A stretch of 64,000 nucleotides of DNA from Maniola hyperantus (GCF_902806685.2 NC_048545.1:9349852-9413851); one strand, 5' to 3'; shown: positions 1-13,036, counted from the stretch's first letter. The notes: a model not told the origin generated them from the sequence alone. Program-made: numbers and translations.

Positions 1-2640
1 AGTTAGCAGATATGAGTTAGTTAATAATAGGTACACACTACTCTATCCCACACATTTTGTTTCTCAGAAAATAAGGAATGTCTGGCGGCAGTGGGATCTT
101 GCTCTATATATAAGTGTCGCAATAACAGCGCACCTCTTATGTAGTTTCTCTTGCTACAATTCCGTTTGTTGGAACTTCTATTACATTCTCAACTCTATAG
201 TTAAAGTCATAAGGGCACGGTTACGTTGTAGTGTTTCCATTTTCCTAATACTGTCTCTTTATCGCAACTGGCAGAGTGGAGTCTCCTTGAAATTTCACGC
301 CGCCGCCGCCGGAGCGTTCTGATCCCATAAGCAAGTTCTTTGTGTAGATAAGGAATAATTTCGAAAAGAAAATGCTTCCGTGTTTCTGTTACCGAATATG
401 AGGCATAAGGGAATTACGTCTGCAGCAATGAAAATTTCCAGACTGAGTTCTTTTATCTTTGTACAGTTACAAGTGTACAAAGATAAAAGAATAAGAAAGA
501 TAAAATAAAAAATGAAAATGTAAGAAGTGAAGTTAATCCACAGTGGTCTGCAGTCAGTATAAATTAGAACTACTGATCACAACAATTTCTCCAGTAGAGA
601 TAAGTTGTAGTTTGTGCACGTGTTTTTCTCTGTACCTATATATTCTAGTTTTAATTTAATGATACATTAATAAGTAAATTAATAAATAATATAGTAAGGT
701 ACCTACTACTTTTAAAATGAAAATGAAGGCAATATATTTAAACTTTAAATAATACTTCCTACTTAGCTCTAGCCCCTAAAGTCTTATACAAGAATAGGTA
801 CTTTTTATTACCTGAATGTTTCGATTCATATTAATTCATATTAATTCATATCAAGCGAGTAGCATCGCGAAGAAAATTCCTCACATGAAAACCTAAACTT
901 TTTAAACCTGCCGAAGCTTCTTGCAGCATCGGCGTAAATTCACGATCGGTTGAACCGTGACGAACCTTTGATTGCTTCGGGCTAAGGACGTCTCCACACT
1001 ACACAGGCTAAACTGACATGGGAGGTTCCTTAGTCGTTGTGAAACTTGCTATACTTAATTAATACTTAAAGCGTGTAAATATTTCTAAAAAGGAAACGAT
1101 CCTTTCAAAATGCCTTCAAACTTCGTCTAACGCCTTACGACTTATCCAAGGTTAATTTTGGTACCACAACTAATCTTGAATTACAATGTGCAGTGGTAAT
1201 ACCTTGTCCGGTACAAAGAAAACACGCTTAATAAAGTAAGTTTACGCTTCCATATTATAATCCCACGTGACTAACTAACTACGGGTAGTATGTTCCGCCT
1301 GAAACTCATTAATTTGCCCCGCGCCGCCTCTTACGGGGATTTGTGGAATTACTACTGTTTATTTCACTGTCGGCTTAAATAATGATTGCTCCACATTTGT
1401 ACGCCGCCTGTGTAGCCCGATTTGTACTATGAATACGCTTAACTAAGTTCCACTAATGACTAACGTAAGCCGAATGTCGTAAGTCTCACGCTAACGAGAA
1501 AGGATTAACCCGGGCTTGATTAAGTTGGTCTTAATATTAGCAAACTTTGTGCTCAATTGTATGGTAATACCTTTGTAATTCAAACGTCGAAACTAATATT
1601 ATAAATGCGAAAGTATGTCTGTGTGCTACCTTTTGGCGGCCCATCCATATTCAAAATTCAAATAATTTATTTAAAATAGGTAAAATATTACTCTTTTTGA
1701 TGGTCAGTTATTGAATTTGTTATATATATATATAGTGGTGATAATCATTACGCGAACTTAAATTTTTTATAACCACTTTTGACAAAATTTTTAATAATTT
1801 TTATAACCAATTTGGACAAAGACTGTGTAGTCAAAAAAGCCACTTTTAAAATACCTTAAGTTATGCTCAAATTAAAATTTCACGTTAATAGATTCATTAA
1901 TCAATTGATTTCTCAAAACTTCATTGACCTCATGAAATTGTTTAAAATACTTTAAAATAATTAATTGAATACGATTTTTACGTCGATGTCAATTCATGGT
2001 TAGTACAGTATTCATTTTTACGTGGATTTCAATCCGTGGTAAACTATACGAAGCCTGAAAGTACCTACTTAATAAAATTATAGCACTTTGAATTATTTCA
2101 TAACAGTATCCGTTCGCATAGGCACTCACTTAAAGTATGAAAATATAAACATCAGTCTCGACAGGTAGTAATATAACCTGCTAATTTGCAAAGTAAGGCT
2201 CTCGCATTCACCGGTTATTAGACTCATCTTCACGTGCAAACCGAACAAAAGCCATAAAATGTTTACGGCTATATGGCATAGATAGCACATCGCGAAAACA
2301 TCATAACGTCGTTACTGTATTTTACAACCTGCGTTTCCATTCTTAATTTACACCGCTTAGTGCAATAACCGTAAATCCTACTATTTTAATGCCTTAAAAA
2401 TGTAAACCTAAAGGTAATATCGTTATAGAGCAAAAAATGCGAGATCATATTATTATTATAAATTTAATAATATATTGGTATGCAAAACTTGCCTTTCTCT
2501 TCTTTCAGTGTCCTTATTACTGAAGGCTAATTCAATTAATATTAATTGGACTGCAAATCAAACGAAACAGTATTGTACCCGTGTGATTTTTGAAGAAAAA
2601 TAGCACTTTTGATAAAATAAAATAAATAAAATATTAAAAA
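1..2640. other. Intergenic, AT-rich, no gene seen
   Basis: No supportable coding region. 1640-1740 resembles a dispersed sequence also at 27765-27900 (AATAGGT...ATTACTCTTTT...GTCAGTT.TTG.ATTTGT..ATATAGTGGTGATAAT). A short TA run is at 1720-1735. Confidence 0.5.
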
Positions 2641-2729
2641 TAATATTTTATTCACAAAAACATACAATTCTATTAAATAAACTTAAATCTAAATTAAAAG
2701 AAACAACATTAAATTAAAACTAAAATAAA

Positions 2730-3090
2730 TTAAATTAAATCTAAAACCTCATCGAGACCACCGCAGCGAGGCATTGTACCCAAGATGCTGGCAGCATTAC
2801 CCCTTTGGATGGCCAAACTAATTCTTTGACCAAGGTAGCTGCCATGTCTCGGGTCCCCGGTTGACTCGATAACTCTTTTCGCAATTTCTTCAAAAAGAGC
2901 TCGAGCCCCCGGCCCCCACGGCCCCAAGGTCTCCACACCAAAAGGCACGAATACGAAGCTCCCATCGAGGTTTTCATATTTGCGCCTCTTGGCCTGTTCG
3001 GCGCTGATGGCCGCTGCACCCGCCATAGAGGAGGTCGCCTGAATGTAGGATGCAGCTAAAGTGTCTACACAAGTTGCATCCCAAATATTA
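2730..3090 (-). mobile_element. C-terminal fragment of a reverse-transcriptase retroelement
   Basis: The minus strand is open for about 118 codons, from WDATCVDTLAASYIQATSSM through KRRKYENLDGSFVFVPFGVE and GDPRHGSYLGQRISLAIQRG to a stop at 2730. This 'WD.TC.DT.A.SY ... F.P...ET.G..G ... R.S.AIQRGNA' block is the carboxy end of polyproteins from a widespread invertebrate retroelement with a reverse transcriptase. I cannot place it in a named clade with confidence. The 5' part is missing, so it is a dead truncated copy. An AT-rich 3' flank lies at 2610-2729. Confidence 0.75.
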
Positions 3091-3384
3091 AAATAGAAAT
3101 TATGAAACTGGTAGTATTTCGAAGCCCTATTTTAAAGGATTTTTTAGTACCTACTAGACATTATTAATTCATTATTAATATCTGCTGTCATGAATATGCG
3201 CATTACTCCTTATATAAATTTTTAAAGAAACAAATCCGATTTTTTCTGTAAAACAAAACGATCAATAATTTAAAAACGTGCCATTTTCACCCATCACTAT
3301 CCAGAGGTCATATTTTTATAGTATTAAACCTCCCCTAAAACCTCTGAATAGGATTATAAGCTTTTATCAAACATATAAATAAAT

Positions 3385-3440
3385 AAATAAAAATATTTTT
3401 TATTCAATTAAACTTTTACAAGTACTTTTGTATCGTCATA
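3385..3440 (-). mobile_element. LINE/SINE 3' scrap of the same family, inverted
   Basis: 'AAATATTTTTTATTCAATTA' then 'AACTTTTACAAGTACTTTTG' is the reverse complement of the family's 3' end. Confidence 0.55.
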
Positions 3441-5830
3441 TGCATCTTCCACTGTTTCGAAATACCTTACTTACCGAGAATAACCAGCAAAAAACTCGGA
3501 GCTAATTTTCATGGAGACAAAAATTGTGCTTTTTCGTATTGTGCCAAAATGAACAGCAAAAAATTTCGCGGCTCGCCAATTTCTTTTCTCGAAAAGCTTC
3601 GAAAAATAGAGTGTGATTACACGAAAATCTAATCCGAGATGAATCCGAGCGGCGCGACAAGGGATTCCACATCAAAGTTTTTTCCTCTTTCAATTTGCGT
3701 AGATACGTTTGTCGTATTGAAGAGTCAGCTATCCGAGCTAATGGAATTGCACGAAGAGATAGCTTTTTATCAACGTATGCATCCTATACTATACTATACT
3801 GTATGCTCTGTCTATACTGCAAGATTCTTAACGCTGTGCTTCAAATTCACAATCTGCATTTAGTTTGAGATTCCATGATTTGTATCCAATGATAATTTAT
3901 AATATTATAATATAAGTAAAAATAGGTAAACAGAAAATAAAAAAGAAGCACGCTGAATTCACATATTTTGTATACCGCTATCTCTTCTACTCTCGCGTGT
4001 AGATACATCTCCTGTCTTAGTTATCTTACCGAGCCCGAATCATTATAAATACGCCATAATATGAACGTAACGATAAGTAAAATAATTTTAAGCATAAATA
4101 AATGACAGAATTTATAGGCTTGGCATAACTGTAGCCAGATATATTATGGTTCCCTTTTAAAATAGAGCCCACAACAAAGATAATATTTAAACTTGCATCA
4201 GTTATTCATTCCCAACATCACGCCATTGTTAGTTTAGGACCCCATGTAACTTATAAAAATATTTTATAACAATGCACGGACCACCCCATTCGTTTACCAT
4301 GATTTTAAAATGCTGCGGTCGATAAAGAAGTTGATTATGGCATATTTTTGAATAACTTTTCTATTTTTCTATTAGCGTAGGTCGAACTTAGGTAGGTATA
4401 CCTACCATAACCTCAACTCAAGCTTGATCAATAAGATGGCAATTTTTTCTAAAAGTCTACAATATTCCAAAGTGAAAGAAGTTCAAATCGTATAAAGTAT
4501 TATTAATAAGGTTACTAAAGTAGTATAACAGCTATAGTCAGTTAGATTAAAAATAATTATAGGTAGGTAGGTATTTGGATTCATAGCAGTGAATAAGAAT
4601 ATAAATAAATAATAGGAAAAACTAATCAATAAATGGTTAATGAAAATAGTCACTCACTCATTCACTCACATTAAATTAACAGATATTGTAATATTCAGTT
4701 ACTCAGCTTTTACAACTAAAAACACTTTAAATTAAAGCTATCTAACGCCAGTATAGTGGTTTCAAACTAGCACAATTTCATCAAATAAATCTAAAATTCC
4801 ATTAAAAACGTACGCAGCAACATTGATGTGGCGAATTTTATGTGGTACGTATCCTCGTAAAATCGATACGCTAGCCACAATTTGCTTTTGATGGCGCGTG
4901 CGGGGATTGTGAACCATACTGGATACACGAAGAATCTACGGCTAGGAAGTGATAATTTCCCTAGAGATGGAGGTATTCGACGCCTCGCCTCAGTTGACAT
5001 AAGACAAGATACTATGTATATTCTGCGTAACATAATATAGCTATATAAAGAAGTTAAGATTGTGATGAAAAGACTGAAAAGTATAGATAAATCAAAAATA
5101 GTAGACAGAAATGGCTACTGGTTAGTTAAAGTTATGTATGGTTAGTATAGTTTTCAGATGCAGAACAATGCAATTAACTGGAATCGAATTCGAGAATAAA
5201 TATTAAGGCTTTAATAGAAGGATAGCAGCATGGACACAATGTTCTATAGTAATGCAGGTATAAAGATACAATAAAAAAAGGTAAAATAGTTAGAAAGTAG
5301 TAATCAATCTTAATCTGTAGTAAGTAGTCTGCAGAAGATCAAACAAAAAATCAAATCAATCTAAAATAAGCCTTCAAAAAAAGTCTACATATAAGAAGAA
5401 GAGCCTAGAAGAAACCTCCTAAGAAAGAAAAATCTTAACGAAATGCGAAAGATTAAAACGTTTACTTTGGAAAATATGTTAAACAGAAATCCTATTTTAT
5501 AGTAGGTACAACGGTTTAAATTGTCGTATAAATTTATTTTTGTAACGAAATGAATTTGCTGAAGATTGCATAATAAATCGGAACATGATGCACTAGCGAA
5601 CAATTGTCAGGAGCCGAATGAAATTATTCCCAGCGCGATACATAGCGAGCTGCGTGAGTCAGCCGATGTAAAAAATTCAGCCAGTGCAATCCCGGTTTAT
5701 CCGAACGCAAATAAATCTGTCAATTTCACTCAGCCTGCCGTAGTCTATTCGCTAGCTATACTGGGAGCATATTTACAACTCAGTCGATAAATATATTTTT
5801 TTTACTAAACCTTACACATACAAACACATG
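3440..5830. other. Intergenic, AT-rich, no gene seen
   Basis: Only short frames with unremarkable composition. Frames at 3502-3693, 4791-5033 and 5566-5790 show no domain or codon pattern. Confidence 0.5.
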
Positions 5831-5998
5831 TATAGTTGGTACGCGACAGGTCTAGATGGTGAGCGGGGTATGAGGCGGGGGGACGTCCCGCACACAAGCA
5901 CGTCACCCGCGCTATCCCGCACCGGGTTAGCGCGGGTGCTGTGCGGGTGCGCGGGGCATCCCCACACCGATTGCCGTCTCGACCTGTCGCGTACTATA
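5831..5998 (+). mobile_element. GC-rich foldback MITE, copy 1
   Basis: About 168 bp with ends TATAGT...ACGCGACAGGTC and GACCTGTCGCGTACTATA, and an inner GC- and CpG-rich part holding 'GCACGTCACCCGCGCTATCC' and 'GGGTTAGCGCGGGT'. Whole-length inverted symmetry and no ORF. Six copies of this family are in the window. TSDs are not obvious; a TA target is possible. Confidence 0.8.
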
Positions 5999-6938
5999 CC
6001 TATATCGCTGTTATAATGGAAATTAACCTCTCGTTCTCTAGGTTCATGGCATAGATCTGCTAAACTTGCAAAGCAAATTTAATAAATTAACTAATTTTTT
6101 GTTCGTGCTTTTAACTACAGGATGTGACTGAAATTATACGTAAGTTCAAAGCAATTATATGCATAAATTCTGCAGTCATAATAAGGCTCTGAATGACGGG
6201 CATTTAGACTTGGAGACCTCATTTCGCTTGCATGTGTGCAGTTTAAAAACAGACTTGTGCAAAAAAAAATGTGAGTCATCATCTTGCTGCACAAAATTGC
6301 CACATCTATATTCCGCATGCGATATATTTTCGAATAACTCTTATCTTTGGCTTTCACCATAGCCACTCCTACCCCTATTTACGATCGAAATCGAGTTCAT
6401 CCAGCCATTCCATGTATGGAAGAACTCCAGTCAGACTCCAAATGAACCGATCAAATGAACTCGGCTTTGCTATCCGCCTCAATTACGTACTACATTGCAT
6501 CTTCGACAAATCGTATTAAAACTACGCATGAATTCGTAGATTAATTGATTCGGTTATTATGGATAATGCTATTATGGGATGGCATATCCAATTTGATATC
6601 AATTTAAGTCATTCGAAATTTAGCTGATGTGATCGCCCAAGCTCAGGCTATTTTTAAACGACTTCCAAAAAAGAGGTGGTTCTCAATTCGGTCCGTTTTT
6701 TTTTGACATTTTTTTTTAATATGTAAGCACATCAATTTTTTTTCTAGGTTTCTGGACCGATTTGCAATTTTTTTTAATTATATTACCTATCGATTATAAC
6801 TTTATGCTTGATTGGAAAATGATGACAGAGTCGTAAGATGAATCGCACTAGCTCGAAAGAAAGGCAGTTGTATAGACCCATACTTAACCTTAATTTGTTT
6901 AACATCACAGGAACATGAAATTGATGGTATGACTTAGC

Positions 6939-7068
6939 TATAGTCGACGCACTTTAAACTGAGCCGTTGAGTTATCTATCTGTTTCGCTCGCACTTACCT
7001 ACGACCTGTAAGTGCGAACAAAACAGACAAATTACTCGACGACTCAATTTAAAATGCGTCGACTATAA
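6939..7068. mobile_element. Palindromic MITE (TATAGTCGACGCA ends)
   Basis: TIRs TATAGTCGACGCACTTTAAA and TTTAAAATGCGTCGACTATA continue inward (CGTTGAGT / ACTCGACG, GCACTTAC / GTAAGTGC), so nearly all of the 130 bp folds back. Confidence 0.8.
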
Positions 7069-7848
7069 TAGTAGGTATAGGTATATAGTAACACCCAAAT
7101 ATTCATGTAAGTTCATGTAAGTAAGGTTAAAAAAATCACTTAAATATAATTATAACAAAGAAAATATAAAATCTAAAAAGAGGAAAATGAAAAACACACA
7201 ACAGAACAAAACATTAGGATACAAAGATGAATCCCAAGATAAGCTTCATAGTGATCCAACTGAATTATAAAGGAAATAAAAAGAAATCTAATGTGAAAAA
7301 GGCTATAAAAAGAAAATAGTAAACCAAAACATTAGGACACAAAGATACATCGTCCAGAAGAAAAATGGTAAACGTTGTAGGCATCGAATGATAGAGGATA
7401 TTTTTTCCGGACCCGCGAAGCAAACCTTACGATTCCCGATATATTATTGATGAGATGGATACTCATAAAATGTTTACGCTGGTAATGTTTATTACATATA
7501 TCTACGTATGTTATTACCGCAAGGGTTCAGAAATTCATATTCTGGTGCCGTATTATGATTGTGTGGATTCTGCCGATTGCTTTTCCATTTCCCGTCGGTA
7601 TTTTATTGCATGCCATATTTCGAGAGAATTACTCTGGCTCGGATGAGATATTGAGATCTTGTATCCAGATTGTCTACTGTCCCGTATTGGTTTTTGATTG
7701 CTTCCTATCTCTTTTTTGTCTACAGCGTTTATGTTTTCACGTGGAAACGATTTGTTTTTGTGTGTAAATCTTTACTCTATAGGTAAAAAATTACTTACAA
7801 AAGTAATATAAAACAGTTCTATATAGATATATAGTTAGAACTTCTTTA

Positions 7849-8352
7849 TTAACCTAGTTTGGACTGTGCTACAAACTCCGATGGGTATATCAATGACCGA
7901 AAGTTTGCCAAAAAACTTGTCAATAGCCTAACATTTGGTGTGTAATAAAGTAGTGATGTAGTACGGAAGCATAATAAAAGAGTCTCGGATGTAGGCCCGC
8001 AACTCTGCGAACTGCCAAACTGTCGTTTTATGCTGTAATAATACTTTTTTGTCTGACGTAGATTTTTATTTACGAGTGCGAGTTCTTTTGCTCTATTTAT
8101 AACATACCGACTGAAGTATTTTTTTATTGATTTCCTTATCCAATTAACATTATTATTAAGAGTCATCATGACGTATTTATCATGGCTGTAAGAGAGTCTG
8201 CGAGCCGGCGATAGGTTGAACATGATGATGATACCTATTATAAAAGCATCAGGAGCTGAAAGTTTAAATGCAATACAAAACTCGCAACAGCAGTTTGCAG
8301 CGCCAACAGCAATGCGAAATATGCACAAGTACCTACTCATCATTTGTTTCAA
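7849..8352 (-). other. Longest unexplained open frame outside Robo (167 codons)
   Basis: The minus-strand frame starts with MKQMMSRYLCIFRIAVGAAN and ends in a Leu/Ser-rich part. No domain is recognised, the composition is not that of a typical secreted or enzyme protein, and there are no clear splice or promoter signals. Its 3' end (ACTAGGTTAATAAAGAAG) has an AATAAA just after the stop, so a transcribed unit or a retro-derived sequence is possible. Most likely chance or repeat-derived. Confidence 0.2.
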
Positions 8353-8609
8353 ATTTTCACTTCCACTCGAGCATCCGGAACAAATTTCCTCTCCTTAACA
8401 CCCCGAAGTTTAAGCAAAATGTAAACCGAGAATAATAGCAGCTCACTTATCTCGCTCATTACAGTCAACACGCTTTGAAACGAAATCGCCCAGTTATATT
8501 ATATCCTTTATATCACAAAACACGCCGTCTACCACCACAATTAAGATATTTTTTATTCCGCCTCACCACGCAAACAATGGTCGTAAAAAGAGCTGGTGAC
8601 ATAAAAACC

Positions 8610-8800
8610 ACGGTACTTTTAGGGTTCCGTACCTCAAAAGGAAAAAAGGGACTCTTATATAGGGATCACTTTGTTGTCTGTCTACCCGTCTGTCAAGAAA
8701 CCTACGGGGTACTTCCCGTTGACCTAGAATCATGAAATTTGGCAGGAAGGTAGGTCTTATAGCAGACATGAGGAGAAAAATCTGAAAATCGTGAGTTTGT
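8610..8800 (+). mobile_element. Dispersed repeat (GGGTTCCGTACCTCAAAAGG family)
   Basis: 'TAGGGTTCCGTACCTCAAAA', 'GGATCACTTTGTTGTCTGTC', 'CCGTTGACCTAGAATCATGA' and AATTTGGCAGG. This is a very common lepidopteran interspersed sequence. The open frames here are repeat-derived. Confidence 0.65.
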
Positions 8801-9870
8801 GGTTACATCAGAAGAAAAAAATTAAAATGGTTCATGAACAAATATTGCTATTTTCAACTTTCAAGTTTTTATTGAATACAAGGAGTAAGACCGGGTTTTT
8901 CGAAACTCCCACAGGAGCGAGGCCGCGGGTGCTCGATAGTTAATCATAACGTATCATCTACTAGCTCTTAAACTACTGGTATTTAGGCTGAAAAATTACC
9001 ATTCCGTGAGGAAAACCGTTTGACTCATTTCACTCCATAATTAAATACATTATTTTAATGGTAGGCGATAATAACCATACAACACTAATAAATTGAAACA
9101 CGGAATCTAAGATTTGGAACTTTTAAGATAAGTATTATTTATTGTTATTTACTTAAGTTTTAATATTTCTATTGTTCAGAAATTAAATGGTAGGTACAAT
9201 AATATTTAAGCTTGCTCTAGGGCAATTAACAGAAAAATATTTTAAAAGGCTCGACGACCTTGTGTTTATATTTTACTTTTTATACAACGGCTGGCTATCA
9301 ACGGTTTTTATAGTTGCCTAGTACCTTACTTAGTAAATAAATAAAGCTATTATAATAAACAAAATGTATGTATTAAACTAAATAGGTACATAGTGAAAAG
9401 ATGTTTCCCAAGACATAACTACCTATCATATTTTTATGTCTTCGTTAAACCACCGTGGGTGTGACAGCCCAACGTTAACTGTATATCAAAAGGCTATTTA
9501 CCAATCTGTCATTAGGCTAAATGAAAGCATAAAAACTCGTGTAATAGATGATGGTCTTCATTAATCACACATTCATGGGCGCGTCAATCACTGCGTACAA
9601 GTATCAGCGCTTTGCTTTGGTAAACAGGTTCCCTACTTCGTATGGAGCTATCATTACATGTACTTTGCTTATAATTAACGAGAAAAACGTTATTAATTGA
9701 TCATTCATCGATCGAGTTACTTTAACGGTAGTTGGTACAAAGTTGCTTCCAATGTACTGGGTGACTTTTGATAGTTATTGTTTGTTGGGAATAATTCTGC
9801 GTTTTGGTTTAGTGGTGAGGGCTGTGATCTTATATTTTTGATATAGCTACAGCTGTAGCCGGCAATATAT

Positions 9871-10008
9871 ACTGTACGAGTACATCCACCTTTAGAAAGC
9901 GCTTTCGGCTTCGAAGAGCTTTGTCTCTGTCACTCATTCCTATATGACGTTTTGTCGGTCTCAGACTCTATGAAACCGCTATCGCTTTCTAAAGGTCTTG
10001 CTTACTAG
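9871..10008. mobile_element. Palindromic MITE, relative of 45014-45193
   Basis: 'GTACATCCACCTTTAGAAAG' faces 'CTTTCTAAAGGTC', and the interior holds 'GAGCTTTGTCTCTGTCACTC' and a 'GACGTTTTGTCGGTCTCAGA' block like the 'GAGACAACGCTC / GACCGACAAAGGGTCATA' interior at 45014. Confidence 0.65.
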
Positions 10009-10249
10009 AATTCTTACTTACTTGTAATTACTAGATTTTTGTTAGATTTTCAGTCACCACCTAAACCACAGTATATAGAGAGTCACAGTAGTCCAACGAC
10101 GCCTTGATCTCATGGTAAATGTCGTACCACGATGACCATTCGTCATAGGGTCCTAATTGTGTAGGCCAGTTTGGATCACTCGTTCGTTCCGCACTCACTG
10201 CCCGATTGCTCTATCTAGATGGCTTCATTGAACCTTTGTATGTATTCTT

Positions 10250-10670
10250 CTACTTCACTACACAAACTTCAACCCCTATTTCACCCCCTTAGGGGTTGAA
10301 GTTTCAAAAATCCTTTTTTAGCGGATGCCTACGTCATAATAGCTATCTGCATGCCAAATTCCAGCCCAATCCGTCCAGTAGTTTGAGCTGTGCGTGGATA
10401 GATCAGTCAGCAAGTCCGTAAGCTATTCGTTTTATATAAGTACTAGCTTATGCTCGCTACTTCGTCCACATGGAATACACAAATTTCAAACCACTATTTC
10501 ACCCCCTTAGGCGTTGAATTTTCAAATGTCCTTTTTAGCGGATGTCTAGGTCATAATAGCTATCTGCATGCCAAATTTCAGCCCGATCCGTCCAGTAGTT
10601 TGAGCTGTGCGTTGATAGATCAGTCAGTCAGTCACTTTTTCCTTTTATATATTTAGATGTATTTAGATTA
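10250..10670 (+). mobile_element. Two tandem copies of a second Helitron-like or TIR-less repeat
   Basis: Copy one (about 10250-10437) and copy two (about 10441-10670) share 'CTATTTCACCCCCTTAGG', 'CATAATAGCTATCTGCATGC', 'CCGTCCAGTAGTTTGAGCTG' and GATAGATCAGTCAG. They lie head to tail in the same orientation. Further copies are inverted at 26690 and 58060. Confidence 0.78.
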
Positions 10671-11318
10671 AGATAATATCCTTACTCTGTGGCTAGACGA
10701 TGAAAACTCTCCAATATCTTATTAGGTAATAACGTCATAAACTTTGAGTTTCGCCAGTCACAGTGATTATCTTTCCCAGACGCGGAGCTCCGTAGTCGAT
10801 AATCATTATTCATATTTTACGGACCCTCTGTAGTCAGCTCACGACTCTTACTTTTCAATAAAACACCCTCGGAAGCCGTTGTGAGTGCGGTCACGCAGCG
10901 CAAAGCGATTTTATAACTTTATCACCGAACCCCGATACCTGCTCGAAATTTGGGATCGAAATTCACCAAAACTCCAAAGTTGGCTCATTAATTTTCCCTC
11001 TATTATGAACATACTTGAATGGATTTTCGATGAAATTAGTGAGTAGGTAGCTTTCGAATACAATTAGGTATAAATTATCTTGTAGCTTTTGTTAAATAAA
11101 TTAATATTCCACGTGATGATTTCGTAAAAACCGCATAGGTAGTGATTAAACATAGAAACGGCATTTTAGTAATCTATGGTAAAAAAGTTGGCCGTTACGG
11201 TAGCTCTGTAAATAAAAATCAAAAGCTTGTACAACACAAACAATCTCCTTCGTGATTTCTTCGTCACTGGCAAAACGGGCAAAACTAACTGTGCCCAGTC
11301 GGCACACCTAAAAGTTAT

Positions 11319-11471
11319 TATAAGTCTCGCAAATTGCTAATGCACGCGGCCGCCATTTTAGTGACGTCAGCACTAGACTGAACTGACTTATTTCGCCTGA
11401 CGACAAAATGACGTCATTTCGCAGTTAATCAGACATGGTTCCAGTATAATAGCAATTTGCGGGACTTATAT
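11319..11471. mobile_element. MITE (TAAGTC-CGCAAATTGCTA ends), copy 1
   Basis: TIRs 'ATAAGTCTCGCAAATTGCTA' and 'TAGCAATTTGCGGGACTTAT'; inner 'GCCATTTTAGTGACGTCAGC' and 'AAATGACGTCATTTCGCAGT'. A second copy lies inverted at 60732. Confidence 0.8.
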
Positions 11472-11861
11472 TTGGGAAAAAGAAAATCGCATCCATAGCA
11501 ATGTAAAATTGGTTGATTTATTAACATAGTGGATAAGTATTTGTCCATTTTTCGACTTTTCTTACTTCTTCATTTTTTTCACTCTTTTATTCACAGTTGC
11601 TGAATTATATCAAGCTTATCAGGCAGCCTATAATATGTTCTGACTCAATTCGGTTGCACGTCTACCTAGTTGTGTACGGTTTTACAAGCATTACTATACG
11701 TTTTCGGGCATTAAACAGCTTCTGAACAAATACACTCTGTATACAGCTGGCGGTTGATGCTAAACTACTGTAGGTATCCCTAGTAAGAGTTTTATAAGTT
11801 TTCGAAATTGATGTTCGACGTCGAACTACCGTCGTCGACGTATAACTTTAACTCAGTCATA

Positions 11862-12088
11862 TATAATATCTGTCCCGGCTTTACTCACGTGTTTAGTTAG
11901 TCGACGTTAGTCCGACTAGTTTCGAACCCATCCGGGGTCCTTTTTCAAGGGAGTCAGTTCGCGCACGCGCAGTCACAACCGCGGCGCGTGCGCGAACTGA
12001 CTCCCTTGAAAAAGGACCCCGGCTGGGTTCGAAACTAGTCGGGCTAACGTCGACTAAACACGTGAGTAAAGCCGGGACAGATATTATA
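11862..12088. repeat. 227-bp near-perfect palindrome
   Basis: Arms of about 105-110 bp: TATAATATCTGTCCCGGCTT...CGCGCACGCGC on the left and its near-exact reverse complement ending AAGCCGGGACAGATATTATA on the right, with a short centre around 'AGTCACAACC'. Differences between arms are few (for example CATCCGGGG against CCCCGGCTG). Related 'GAACTACCGT'/'ACGGTAGTTT' sequence outside the arms hints at a longer, decayed element. A related fragment lies at 35102-35142. Confidence 0.9.
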
Positions 12089-12591
12089 CCTAATGGAAAT
12101 CACTCACGGTAGTTTAAACGCTAAAAATTACTCAGTTTTAGTTCCATTATTCTTTGAAGTTCTAGTTTCGAGTCGACCGTATGTGGCGTCACTGACGCTA
12201 TTTTTTTATTCTGATACAAGTTAGCTCTTGACTGAAATCTCACCTGGTGGTAAGTGATGATGCTATAGACGCTTGATCCAAAACTTGTTAAAACCAGAGA
12301 AGCTCGACTCGAAAGTCCACCTTTAAGAAAAACATAAAAGTTTTCGAGATATATCAACTCGTATTAGGAATAGTGTGCCTACCTACAAGTTGCCGTGTAT
12401 AAGGAGTGGTGGAAGCCAATGTTGACCAAATAAATTGGTATTTACCCAGCGGCTTAAAAGCCTCATTTAGATCGAGCGGTTTACCTAATTCCCACGTTTG
12501 TGCAAACATGTTTGATGTTTGGTTAACCATAGCTCCAATTTCACTATGTACCTATGGTAATGTTCAACATATGTATGTAAATTATTGTAGA

Positions 12592-12800
12592 CTAGCTGAT
12601 GCCCGCGACTTCGTCCGCGTGAAATTAGGTTTTCTAAAAATCCCGTGGGAACTCTTTGGTTTTCCGGGATAAAAATCCTATGTCACTCTCCAGGCCTTCA
12701 ACTATACCCATGCAAAAAATCATGTCGATCTGTTGCTCCGTTGCGACGTGATTGAAGGACAAACCAACAAACCAATAAACCAACAAACAAACACACTCAC
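12592..12800 (+). mobile_element. Helitron-like non-autonomous repeat
   Basis: 'CTAGCTGATGCCCGCGACTT' then CGTCCGCG, 'TTTTCCGGGATAAAAATCCT', 'CCAGGCCTTCAACTATACCC', 'GACAAACCAACAAACC'. It belongs to the abundant lepidopteran family usually discussed with Lep1-type Helitrons; that class name is from memory. Confidence 0.7.
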
Positions 12801-12880
12801 TTCAGTATCAGTATGCATATGGATGGATGTCCCGGTCGTTCTTTCAGCAATTATGGCAGCCCTATCTTAGTCCAATAGTG

Positions 12881-13036
12881 GCTAATTCCGTTGTAAACAA
12901 TCTCTGAACTAAACTAAAATGGCACGTCTAAATCTATTGCTATCCCTTTCATAATGATGCTAGCGGAAAAGGATAGCGCTAGATTTAGACCTGTTAATTT
13001 AGTTTAGTTTAGAGATTGTGTAAAAGAGAATCGTAC
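12881..13036. mobile_element. MITE (ACAATCTCTAAACTAAACT ends), copy 1
   Basis: 'AACAATCTCTGAACTAAACT' and 'GTTTAGTTTAGAGATTGTGT' as inverted ends, with 'CACGTCTAAATCTATTGCTA' facing 'GCGCTAGATTTAGACCTGTT'. The outer 'ATTCCGTTGTAAA' may belong to the TIR. Confidence 0.78.
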
